From an uncultured Anaerobiospirillum sp. (GTDB taxonomy: Bacteria > Pseudomonadota > Gammaproteobacteria > Enterobacterales > Succinivibrionaceae), in contig CALXOW010000016.1 of the NCBI GenBank assembly GCA_944390115.1, positions 1-59,424 on the forward strand: a DNA stretch of 59,424 nt. Reading direction: 5' to 3'. Shown here one piece after another: positions 38,569-45,050 of the stretch. A program made the position numbers and the translations under genes. The notes beneath the pieces were generated by a model that was given only the letters and a program-made list of their open reading frames with translations, ran no database searches and was not told the DNA's origin. The stretch's first letter is position 1. Each line of letters opens with the position of its first letter.

Positions 38569-39901
38569 GGATCGAGTCCAGCAAATTGAAGTACGAAAGG
38601 GCAGCCCTAATTATAAGGCATGCTGTCTTATGTGCTCGTTTTCAAAGAGACTCGGTAACTGCGCAGTTTATCTCATGCGACAAGACTTTTTCAAGTCTAA
38701 GCCTTTGATGAGTAGTGCGCAGCTTGATAGTAAGCTTAAAGAGCTTTACCCTAAAGATTACATGGGCATGCCATCAGCAGCTTCTGCTCAACGTATTGGG
38801 CAAGTTTGTCGCGAACAATTTTCATCTTTTTTGGCAGCATCTGCTAAGTATGAGGTTGATCCATCATCTTTTAGTGGTAAACCAAGACTGCCAGGCTATT
38901 CTAACAAGTACAGAACTTTCTACGTAAGTCGGAATGGCTTCAAGGTTAAAGATGGCAATCTTATTCTTAGCGGTGGCAAGAAGTTTGGCTTACAGCCAAT
39001 AAAGATTACTTGCTGCCAAAATCAACCTTTCAATGCTAAGGCTAGTGAGACAGTATGTTGTGATGTACGCATTTGCCCAAAAGCTAATTGCTTTGTCATT
39101 GAAATTGTTTACCGCAAAGGAATTGATTTAGAAAAATTTGTCCTGCTTAATCACAATGATTCTCTGTTGATTGACTTAGGTCTTGATAACATCGCAGCTT
39201 GTTTTTCGACTAAAGCGGGTGTGCCGCCCCTTTTAGTCAAGGGCGGTGGCTTGAAGTCGATTAATCAGTGGTGGAATAAGCGGGTGGCCGAGCTCCAATC
39301 TAGAGGTCAATTCCGTCATCTTGCCGCTATTGCCTTCAAACGCAACAATCGGATTGACGATTATACTCATAAAGTTGCACACATAATCGTCTCCTACTGT
39401 TTGGCGTTTGATCTCGGCAGAATTATTGTTGGTAAAAATCCAAATTGGAAACAACGAGCCAATATGGGTAAAATCAACAACCAGAAATTCTGTAACATTC
39501 CCCATAGTAAGCTGATTGCTAATATCAAATATTTAGCTGAGGAATACGGCATTGATGTAATTGTACGTGAGGAAAGCTATACATCAAAAGCGAGCGCACT
39601 TGATTTTGATAAGATGCCTAGCATCTATCAAAAAGATGCTCAATGCCATTTTTCTGGCAGCCGCACCAAGCGCGGGCTATATCGTACAAGTACTGGCAAG
39701 CTGATCAATGCAGATCTAAACGGAGCTCTTAACATCGGCAGAAAAGAACTTGGTGACGAGTGGCTTCACACTCTATTAGCCAATGGGGGCTTTGTGGACA
39801 AGCCCGTGGTGATCCGTAATTTGCACCAAAACGCAGGTTGCGGAGCATTACTAAAAGCAGGGCAACGATCCTGCGAAACCGCTGACGTAAGTCAGCGGTA
39901 G
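38567..39901 (+). CDS. tnpB: TnpB RNA-guided nuclease of IS605 type
   Basis: 444 residues. RuvC-like catalytic residues appear in LLIDLGLDNIAACF (Asp), VIVREESYTSKAS (Glu) and LINADLNGALNIGRK (Asp), the pattern of RNA-guided TnpB nucleases related to Cas12. The zinc ribbon normally between the last two (two CxxC pairs) is absent; only CHFSGSRTKRGLYRTS is seen, as in a known TnpB subgroup. The guide (omega) RNA would normally span the gene's 3' end and the right-end hairpin at 39879-39898. Confidence 0.88.
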   Translation: MDRVQQIEVRKGSPNYKACCLMCSFSKRLGNCAVYLMRQDFFKSKPLMSSAQLDSKLKELYPKDYMGMPSAASAQRIGQVCREQFSSFLAASAKYEVDPSSFSGKPRLPGYSNKYRTFYVSRNGFKVKDGNLILSGGKKFGLQPIKITCCQNQPFNAKASETVCCDVRICPKANCFVIEIVYRKGIDLEKFVLLNHNDSLLIDLGLDNIAACFSTKAGVPPLLVKGGGLKSINQWWNKRVAELQSRGQFRHLAAIAFKRNNRIDDYTHKVAHIIVSYCLAFDLGRIIVGKNPNWKQRANMGKINNQKFCNIPHSKLIANIKYLAEEYGIDVIVREESYTSKASALDFDKMPSIYQKDAQCHFSGSRTKRGLYRTSTGKLINADLNGALNIGRKELGDEWLHTLLANGGFVDKPVVIRNLHQNAGCGALLKAGQRSCETADVSQR

Positions 39902-39957
39902 TTCATGTTTCGCGTTCAAACCGCAATGGAGGCTCGCCCAAGTCGGCGAGTGGCTTT

Positions 39958-41172
39958 ATGAAACCGATTGAAAAGTCCCATAAGTTAGATCACGTCTGCT
40001 ACGACATTCGTGGTCGCATTCACCAAGAAGCTTGCCGCATGGAAGATGAAGGTGTGCGCATCTTAAAGCTCAACATCGGCAATCTCGCCACCTTTGGCTT
40101 TGAAGCGCCGGAGGAGGTGATTCGCGACGTGGTCCGCAATCTCCCCAACTCGCAGGGCTACTGCGAATCCAATGGCATTTTCTCGGCTCGTAAGGCAATC
40201 GCCCAGTACTATCAGCAAAAGGGCCTCAAGAATGCCGACGTCGAGGACGTCTATATCGGCAATGGCGTAAGCGAGCTCATCACCACCTCGATGAACGCCC
40301 TGCTCAACAACGGCGACGAGGTCTTAGTTCCAGCTCCAGACTACCCGCTGTGGACGGCTGGTGTCACCCTGGCAGGTGGCCGTGCGGTGCACTATGTATG
40401 CGATGAGGAGCAGGACTGGTTCCCAGATCTTGAAGACATCAAGCGCAAGATCACCCCACGCACGCGTGGTATTGTCATCATCAACCCGAACAATCCAACC
40501 GGTGCAGTCTATAGCACCGAGTTCTTACAGGACTTAATTGAGATCTGCCGTCAGCACGAGCTGATGATCTTCTCGGACGAGATCTACGACAAGATCCTCT
40601 ACGATGACTATGCTCACCGCTCGATCTGCACCTTATGCGACGATCTGCCGATCATCACCTACAACGGCTTATCGAAAGTCTATCGTGCCTGCGGCTTTAG
40701 ACAAGGCTGGATGATTTTGACCGGCCCTAAGGCCAAGATGCGCGGTTATATCGAAGGCATTCGCATGATGATGGCGATGCGTCTGTGCGCCAACGTTCCG
40801 CTCCAGCACGCCATTCAGACCGCCTTAGGTGGCTATCAGAGTATCAACGAGTTAATCGTTCCAGGCGGCCGCTTACACCGTCAGCGCCAAGCCATGTACG
40901 ATCGCTTAAACGCGATCCCAGGCGTCAGCGTCAAGAAGCCATATGGTGCGCTCTACATGTTCCCGAAGCTCGACATCAAGCGCTTCAACATCAAGGACGA
41001 CCAGAAGTTCTGCCTCGACTTACTGCGCCAAGAGAAGATGCTGGTGGTACAAGGCACAGGCTTTAACTGGATTGCTCCAGACCACTTCCGCGTGGTGTTC
41101 TTACCTGACGTCGACGTCATCGACGACGCCTGCAACCGCTTAGAGCACTTCCTCAAGACCTACCACCAGTAG
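39958..41172 (+). CDS. alaA: Glutamate-pyruvate aminotransferase AlaA
   Basis: 404 residues, collinear with E. coli AlaA (405). PLP enzyme making alanine from pyruvate and glutamate. KLNIGNLATFGFEAPEEV, IYIGNGVSELI-like YIGNGVSELITTSM, VPAPDYPLWTAGV, INPNNPTGAVYS, the PLP lysine in NGLSKVYRACGFRQGWM, and ANVPLQHAIQTALGGYQS are diagnostic. The IS605 element ends about 55 nt upstream; a CTCGCC/GGCGAG hairpin at 39932-39949 sits just before the weak ribosome-binding site. Confidence 0.95.
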   Translation: MKPIEKSHKLDHVCYDIRGRIHQEACRMEDEGVRILKLNIGNLATFGFEAPEEVIRDVVRNLPNSQGYCESNGIFSARKAIAQYYQQKGLKNADVEDVYIGNGVSELITTSMNALLNNGDEVLVPAPDYPLWTAGVTLAGGRAVHYVCDEEQDWFPDLEDIKRKITPRTRGIVIINPNNPTGAVYSTEFLQDLIEICRQHELMIFSDEIYDKILYDDYAHRSICTLCDDLPIITYNGLSKVYRACGFRQGWMILTGPKAKMRGYIEGIRMMMAMRLCANVPLQHAIQTALGGYQSINELIVPGGRLHRQRQAMYDRLNAIPGVSVKKPYGALYMFPKLDIKRFNIKDDQKFCLDLLRQEKMLVVQGTGFNWIAPDHFRVVFLPDVDVIDDACNRLEHFLKTYHQ

Positions 41173-41216
41173 GCTGCCCTAAAAAAAAGCAGCCAACCCA
41201 GCCAAACATCGCTGGC

Positions 41217-41249
41217 CACGGCCCCCAGAGCCCCGCTCTGAGGGCCGTG
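41217..41249. other. Large stem-loop after alaA
   Basis: A 15-bp stem with one mismatch (CACGGCCCCCAGAGC and its partner) and a CCC loop. No T-run follows, so it may protect the alaA 3' end or separate it from the array. Confidence 0.5.
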
Positions 41250-41382
41250 TGCGTTAAAGCGGCCAAGAGCAGGCGCTACCACGCCCCGCGCCCCATCAGG
41301 ACCCGCGCTTTCAGGCCGCACCGCAATTGGGGCGAGCCATCCCAGGCTTAGCACCAGCCAGGCTTTTAGGCTCACAGGAAGC

Positions 41383-41478
41383 TTAAGGACGCAATTGCCA
41401 AAGGAGAAAAAGGATTGGACCTGCTATAAGGGCGCACATGATATACGAAATAATGTCAATAGCAGAGATAGAGTCCAT
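41383..41478 (-). CDS. Array peptide A, 31-residue single-span membrane protein
   Basis: Starts MDSISAIDIISYIMCALIAG and ends GPILFLLWQLRP. Acidic N-terminus, one hydrophobic span over residues 5-26, and a C-terminal Arg; the positive-inside rule predicts C-terminus in the cytoplasm. GGAG lies 7 nt before ATG (GGAGTTGTTTTATG). No known family; closest in style to type I toxin peptides or tiny membrane-complex subunits. Confidence 0.7.
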   Translation of the reverse strand: MDSISAIDIISYIMCALIAGPILFLLWQLRP

Positions 41479-41682
41479 AAAACAACTCCATTTGGTGACT
41501 ATGAAACCTACCACAATCCGCTTCAACCTTTAGGCCACACAAGTAAGGTGGGCAGCTGCTACCTGCGCGAACCTTACGCCACACTGCGCCCAGCTCACTT
41601 TCCAAGCTCAAGCGGCAGCCGGTCTAACTGTTGGTCAGCAGTCTTTGGCCTAGAGCCAGCCTGGCTTAGGCTTGCAGCAAGC

Positions 41683-41778
41683 TTAAGGACGGAGGCTCCA
41701 AAGGAGGACGAGAAACGACACTGACACCACAACCGCGATCACCCCGAAAAACGTAAAAATGAAGGTATCCGAATCCAT
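41683..41778 (-). CDS. Array peptide B, 31 residues
   Basis: Starts MDSDTFIFTFFGVIAVVV and ends VLLWSLRP, with S replacing the usual Q. The most diverged hydrophobic core of the SD-class copies. An in-frame ATG directly precedes (41781), with GAGGGGG as ribosome-binding sequence, so the product may have one extra Met. Confidence 0.65.
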   Translation of the reverse strand: MDSDTFIFTFFGVIAVVVSVSFLVLLWSLRP

Positions 41779-41952
41779 CATTGCCCCCTCATTGGCATCT
41801 CAATAACAAACCAAGCGCGGATGCCTCAGCTAAAAGAGCGAACCTTACGCCACACTGCGCCCAGCTCGCTTTCAAGCTCATGCGGCAGCAGGTCTAACTG
41901 GAGACCAGCCATCTTTGGCCTAGAGCCAGCCTGGCTGAGGCTTGAATAAAGC

Positions 41953-42045
41953 CTAAGGGCGTAACTGCCAAATGAGAAAAAGGATTGGACCTGCCACTAA
42001 GACGCCAATGATAGAAAAAATCACATAAATGGTGGTGTCATCCAT
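41953..42045 (-). CDS. Array peptide C, 30 residues
   Basis: Starts MDDTTIYVIFSIIGVLVAGP and ends ILFLIWQLRP. Nearly identical to peptide K except the end (LIWQLRP against LLWQCRP), which suggests recent duplication or gene conversion across 2.1 kb. GGAG is 9 nt before the ATG. Confidence 0.75.
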   Translation of the reverse strand: MDDTTIYVIFSIIGVLVAGPILFLIWQLRP

Positions 42046-42276
42046 GAAAAACAACTCCATTTTAACTAACAAGTCTAGTTTTTTTTTAATCTTGGCAATC
42101 CACAAGCCGCTACTGCCTTTAGGGCACGCAAGCAAGGTGACCAGCCGCTACCTGCGCTAACCTTACGCCACACTGCGCCCAGCTCACTTTCCAAGCTCAA
42201 ACGGCAGCCGGTCTAACTTGAGGCCAGCCATCTTTGGCCTAGAGCCAGCCTGGCTTGGCTTAGGATTGCAGTAAGC

Positions 42277-42372
42277 CTAAGGACGGCACTGCCAAAGCAG
42301 AAACAAGATTGGACCTGCCACTAAGACGCCAATGATAGAGAAAATTATGTAAATAGCGGTATTGGAATCCAT
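42277..42372 (-). CDS. Array peptide D, 31 residues
   Basis: Starts MDSNTAIYIIFSIIGVLVAG and ends PILFLLWQCRP. Shares the IIFSIIGVLVAGPILF core with C and K. GGAGTTGTTTA then ATG. One of five copies with Cys in the WQCR motif. Confidence 0.75.
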   Translation of the reverse strand: MDSNTAIYIIFSIIGVLVAGPILFLLWQCRP

Positions 42373-42598
42373 TAAACAACTCCACTATCAATTAACGAAT
42401 AATGCTTTTTTAACCTTAGCAAACCACAAGTCGCTGTTGTCTTTAGGCCACACAAGCAATGTGACTACGCAATACAACCGGCGCTAACCATACGCCACAC
42501 TGCTCCCAGCTCACTTTTCAAGCACATGTGACAGCCGGTCTAACTGTTTGTCAGCCGCCTTTGGCCTAGAGCCAGCCTGGCTTAGGCTTGAAGGAGGC

Positions 42599-42688
42599 TT
42601 AAGGACGCAATTGCCAAAGGACAAACAAAATTGCCAAAGCAGCCCCAGCGCCAAGAACCGCAAGGATTGTTGGAAAATACTCGACCAC
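42599..42688 (-). CDS. Array peptide E, 29 residues, GTG start
   Basis: Read from GTG at 42688: (M)VEYFPTILAVLGAGAALA then ILFVLWQLRP. The GTG sits exactly 7 nt after GGAG, the same spacing as the ATG of most siblings, which supports this start. The preceding open frame to 42787 lacks family similarity. Confidence 0.65.
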   Translation of the reverse strand: MVEYFPTILAVLGAGAALAILFVLWQLRP

Positions 42689-42768
42689 CTCAAAACTCCC
42701 ATTCGGCAGCAACCTAAGTTGAGCAACCACTCCTGACCGCTTGAGACTGCCATAGCCTTGAATAAAGC

Positions 42769-42864
42769 CTAAGGGCGCAATTGCCACAGCAGAAAAAGGA
42801 TTGACCCTGATGCCACAACAGCAATGCCAATAGCTATTGCATAAAACAATGTGGATTCGTCCAT
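42769..42864 (-). CDS. Array peptide F, 31 residues
   Basis: Starts MDESTLFYAIAIGIAVVASG and ends SILFLLWQLRP. GGAGGAGCTATT precedes the ATG. Its stop is only 80 nt before gene E with no conserved spacer block between, so F and E may share a transcript. Confidence 0.7.
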   Translation of the reverse strand: MDESTLFYAIAIGIAVVASGSILFLLWQLRP

Positions 42865-43040
42865 AATAGCTCCTCCAACTGCGACCTTAACGCAACTAAA
42901 ACAAGGTGACCGCGTTACCGGCGCTAACCTTACGCCACGCTCCGTGCTGCTCGCTTTCTGGATCTCAGGGCAGCAGATCTAAATTGGTTAGATCAGTCTC
43001 TTATCGCCTATAACATACCTGACTCAAGCTTGAAGGAAAC

Positions 43041-43127
43041 CTAAGGACGGCACTGCCAAAGTAGAAACAGAATTGAGCCGGCAACTGATGCTCCTGCAAT
43101 CGCAAGCATTAAAGTATAAACATCCAT
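43041..43127 (-). CDS. Array peptide G, 28 residues, leaderless class
   Basis: Starts MDVYTLMLAIAGASVAGS and ends ILFLLWQCRP. There is no Shine-Dalgarno. Instead TATAAT lies 10 nt before the ATG, in a context shared with gene J (TATAATGTAGTGTACTATGG). It follows gene H by 29 nt, so it could also be read through from H. Confidence 0.7.
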   Translation of the reverse strand: MDVYTLMLAIAGASVAGSILFLLWQCRP

Positions 43128-43156
43128 AGTACACTACATTATAGCAAAAAGCAAAG

Positions 43157-43252
43157 CTAAGAACGACATTGCCAAAGCAAGTATAAAATCGATGCCGACA
43201 ATACAGCAGCGGATCCACCCAATAAAACGTAAACCAAATTTGTATTATCCAT
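43157..43252 (-). CDS. Array peptide H, 31 residues
   Basis: Starts MDNTNLVYVLLGGSAAVLSA and ends SILYLLWQCRS. GGAGTTGTTGT then ATG. Ends in Ser rather than Pro, as do I and J. The downstream stop-codon hairpin is missing or eroded here, where gene G follows directly. Confidence 0.7.
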   Translation of the reverse strand: MDNTNLVYVLLGGSAAVLSASILYLLWQCRS

Positions 43253-43434
43253 ACAACAACTCCATCAAGGAACGGTCAGAATCTCATTAACGGCTAAAGC
43301 GAGGTGACTCAGCTACCGGCGCTAACATGCAACACTCTCAGTCATCTCTCTTTCCAAGCTCACGTGACAGCCGGTCTAACTGGAGGCCAGCCGTCTTTGA
43401 CCTAGATCCAGCCTGACTTAGTCTTAAAGAAAGC

Positions 43435-43527
43435 TTAAGAACGAGACGCCCAAAGAATCAGCAAGATCGTCACAGACATTGCTGCGCCAATAACAGATAG
43501 AATAGTGAGGACAAATGTCTCATCCAT
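43435..43527 (-). CDS. Array peptide I, 30 residues
   Basis: Starts MDETFVLTILSVIGAAMSV and ends TILLILWASRS, the most diverged C-terminus of the set (WASRS). GGAG is 8 nt before the ATG. A hairpin with CTTAGTCTT / AAGCTTAAG arms overlaps its stop. Confidence 0.65.
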   Translation of the reverse strand: MDETFVLTILSVIGAAMSVTILLILWASRS

Positions 43528-43550
43528 GGCAAGAACTCCATTAAGGCTGA

Positions 43551-43707
43551 TTTTTTTTTTTTTGCTCTTGAGAGAGTCTTGGGGAGTGAAGCTGGTGTCG
43601 TAGCAGCAAACAACTCTAAAAATGGATTGAAATCGACCTTTTGCCCACAGGATACCCCTGTTGAACGCGAGGCTCTCCCCCAGACTCTCTCAAGGACCTT
43701 TTTTTTT
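43551..43707 (+). ncRNA. Candidate small RNA inside the array: 20-bp inverted arms with T9 tail
   Basis: Arms at 43567-43586 (CTTGAGAGAGTCTTGGGGAG) and 43675-43694 pair at 19 of 20 positions around an 88-nt loop. A T9 run at 43699-43707 follows on the plus strand, and a T13 run precedes the left arm. The loop contains AAACAACTC (43608-43616), complementary to the GAGTTGTTT of the sORF ribosome-binding sites. No clear promoter was identified. It could equally be a small inserted element or only a terminator. Confidence 0.4.
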
Positions 43708-43814
43708 AGTCCGCACAAGCAAGGTGTCCCGCCGCTACCGGCGCTAACCTTTCCTCCCCATCTTAAGGCAGTGCATCTAACTGGAGGCAATACATTCTTA
43801 GGCTTGAATAAGGC

Positions 43815-43901
43815 CTAAGAACGGCACTGCCACAGCAAATACAACAACGAACCGGCCGCAAACAATCCAGCAACTGCAAGCAACAAAGAAAGAATGTCCA
43901 T
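43815..43901 (-). CDS. Array peptide J, 28 residues, leaderless class
   Basis: Starts MDILSLLLAVAGLFAAGSLL and ends YLLWQCRS. Like gene G it lacks a Shine-Dalgarno and has TATAAT 10 nt before the ATG (TATAATATTGTATACCATGG). Both leaderless-class products are 28 residues, shorter than the others. Confidence 0.7.
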   Translation of the reverse strand: MDILSLLLAVAGLFAAGSLLYLLWQCRS

Positions 43902-44086
43902 GGTATACAATATTATAACAAAGAACGCCTTAATGCAACAAAAGCGAGTGGCTCAGCTACTGACGCTAATCTAGCGCCACGCTGCGCACAGCTCGCTTTC
44001 AAGCAAATGCGGCATCTGGTCTAAGTTGGCCAGACCTACCACCTATGGCAATCGCCAGCCTAACTTAACTTAGGCTTGAAGGAAGC

Positions 44087-44179
44087 CTAAGGGCGGCACT
44101 GCCAAAGCAGGAACAAGATTGGACCTGCCACTAAGACGCCAATGATAGAGAAAATCACATAAATGGTGGTGTCGTCCAT
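44087..44179 (-). CDS. Array peptide K, 30 residues
   Basis: Starts MDDTTIYVIFSIIGVLVAGP and ends ILFLLWQCRP; near-identical to C. GGAGTTGTTTT then ATG. First gene of the array in the direction of transcription, 92 nt after the three-span membrane protein. A CGCAACAT / ATGTTGCG hairpin lies between them at about 44232-44260. Confidence 0.75.
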   Translation of the reverse strand: MDDTTIYVIFSIIGVLVAGPILFLLWQCRP

Positions 44180-44271
44180 AAAACAACTCCATTTTTGACT
44201 ACTACTAAGCCGAGTGTTCAACCTTAATATTTCGCAACATTGGTCGAACAAGATGTTGCGGAAAGCTTAGG

Positions 44272-44793
44272 CTAGTGATCCGAGCGATTCATGGCATTAA
44301 TGAAAAGCCAAAATACCACTACCATAATAAGCCATCGGGCCTCTTTAGCGCAACGAGTAACAGCCTTGTGCATCTTGATTTCAGAGCGCAAGCGCTTCTT
44401 ATTAAGCTGCTCCAGATCATCCTGCTGCCCAGAACCGAGCCCTCTATTACCGAGCCCTCTATTCAAGTCAGCCGATTCAACCGACTCAGCCGACTGGAAA
44501 GCACTGGCAGCACTGGTATTGCCCTTAGACGCATTGTTTGCTGCATTCTTTTTACTCTTCATAAAGGCAAAAGCAAAAACAACGCAAGCAGTAAAGAACA
44601 AAATGGCTTCAACAACCAAGATATAAGCCAAAAGCCCAAATGGCTTCGAGCCCCAATCAATCTCAACCAGCTTCTCAACGCCACTAACCATTGCACCAAA
44701 TAGTGCACCACAGCACACAGCTGAGGTAGCAGCTAAAGACATATTAGGCTGCTCTTCGGCCTTATTTGTCTCATCGGATTCGCCAGACATCAT
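44272..44793 (-). CDS. 173-residue membrane protein upstream of the array, unknown
   Basis: Start placed at the ATGATG at 44793, preceded by GGGGATATC; the open frame reaches 45015 but the extra part looks non-coding. Hydrophobic spans at about residues 18-40 (LAATSAVCCGALFGAMVSGV), 50-75 (GLLAYILVVEAILFFTACVV) and 152-167 (WLIMVVVFWLFINAM), with a polar loop rich in Asn, Ser and Ala and a GLGNRGLGSG repeat. No family recognised. Its position and orientation suggest it could be linked to the peptide array. Confidence 0.55.
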   Translation of the reverse strand: MMSGESDETNKAEEQPNMSLAATSAVCCGALFGAMVSGVEKLVEIDWGSKPFGLLAYILVVEAILFFTACVVFAFAFMKSKKNAANNASKGNTSAASAFQSAESVESADLNRGLGNRGLGSGQQDDLEQLNKKRLRSEIKMHKAVTRCAKEARWLIMVVVFWLFINAMNRSDH

Positions 44794-45050
44794 GATATCC
44801 CCATATTGTCTCACTAAACTCAGCCCAACACCAAGCAAAGCAGGCCTAAATGTTGGGCCACAGCAGCACTGAGGCGTACCGCGTGCCCTGCCGCTAAGCG
44901 GCAGTATGGGGGCATAGCCTGCCCCGTCTGGGCTTAAGGGCCACTCTTCATGACAGCTCCCCGCGTGCTTAGCACGCCCTGCTGTGATGGCATCTGTACT
45001 CACAGCTGCCATCACCAGTCTTAGGTGCGACTATGCCGCACCTTCCCGTG

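Larger units (their letters stand above)
38105..39905 (+). mobile_element. IS200/IS605-family insertion sequence, divergent tnpA/tnpB
   Basis: About 1.8 kb with tnpA on the minus strand and tnpB on the plus strand. Subterminal hairpins share a GTAA loop: CCCTATGC-GTAA-GCGTAGGG at 38121-38140 (left end) and CCGCTGAC-GTAA-GTCAGCGG at 39879-39898 (right end, inside the tnpB stop region). These are the structures TnpA recognises when excising single-stranded DNA. Exact ends cannot be fixed without an empty site; the outer borders given are approximate. Confidence 0.8.
41383..44179 (-). repeat. Tandem array of eleven small membrane-peptide genes with conserved spacers
   Basis: Eleven units in the same orientation, 125-374 nt apart start to start. 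Each gene ends in a hairpin that overlaps its stop codon (best form CTTAGGCTT / AAGCCTAAG). Most units are separated by a conserved block of about 100 nt, seen on the plus strand as GCTAACCTTACGCCACACTG, then CGGCAGCCGGTCTAACTG, then TTTGGCCTAGAGCCAGCCTG. The clearest block copies start near 41567, 41842, 42158, 42483, 42923, 43319 and 43967; the one near 43740 is eroded. The block is missing between units E-F and G-H. Confidence 0.85.

Noticed and set aside
41395-41724. A 109-codon plus-strand open frame in the array
   Set aside because: It has no ribosome-binding site or family similarity, and it crosses two minus-strand peptide genes whose codons and spacing are conserved across eleven copies.
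43470-43790. A 106-codon minus-strand frame across the inverted-repeat element
   Set aside because: It contains lysine runs made by the poly-T tracts, has no ribosome-binding site and overlaps peptide gene I; the inverted arms explain the sequence better.
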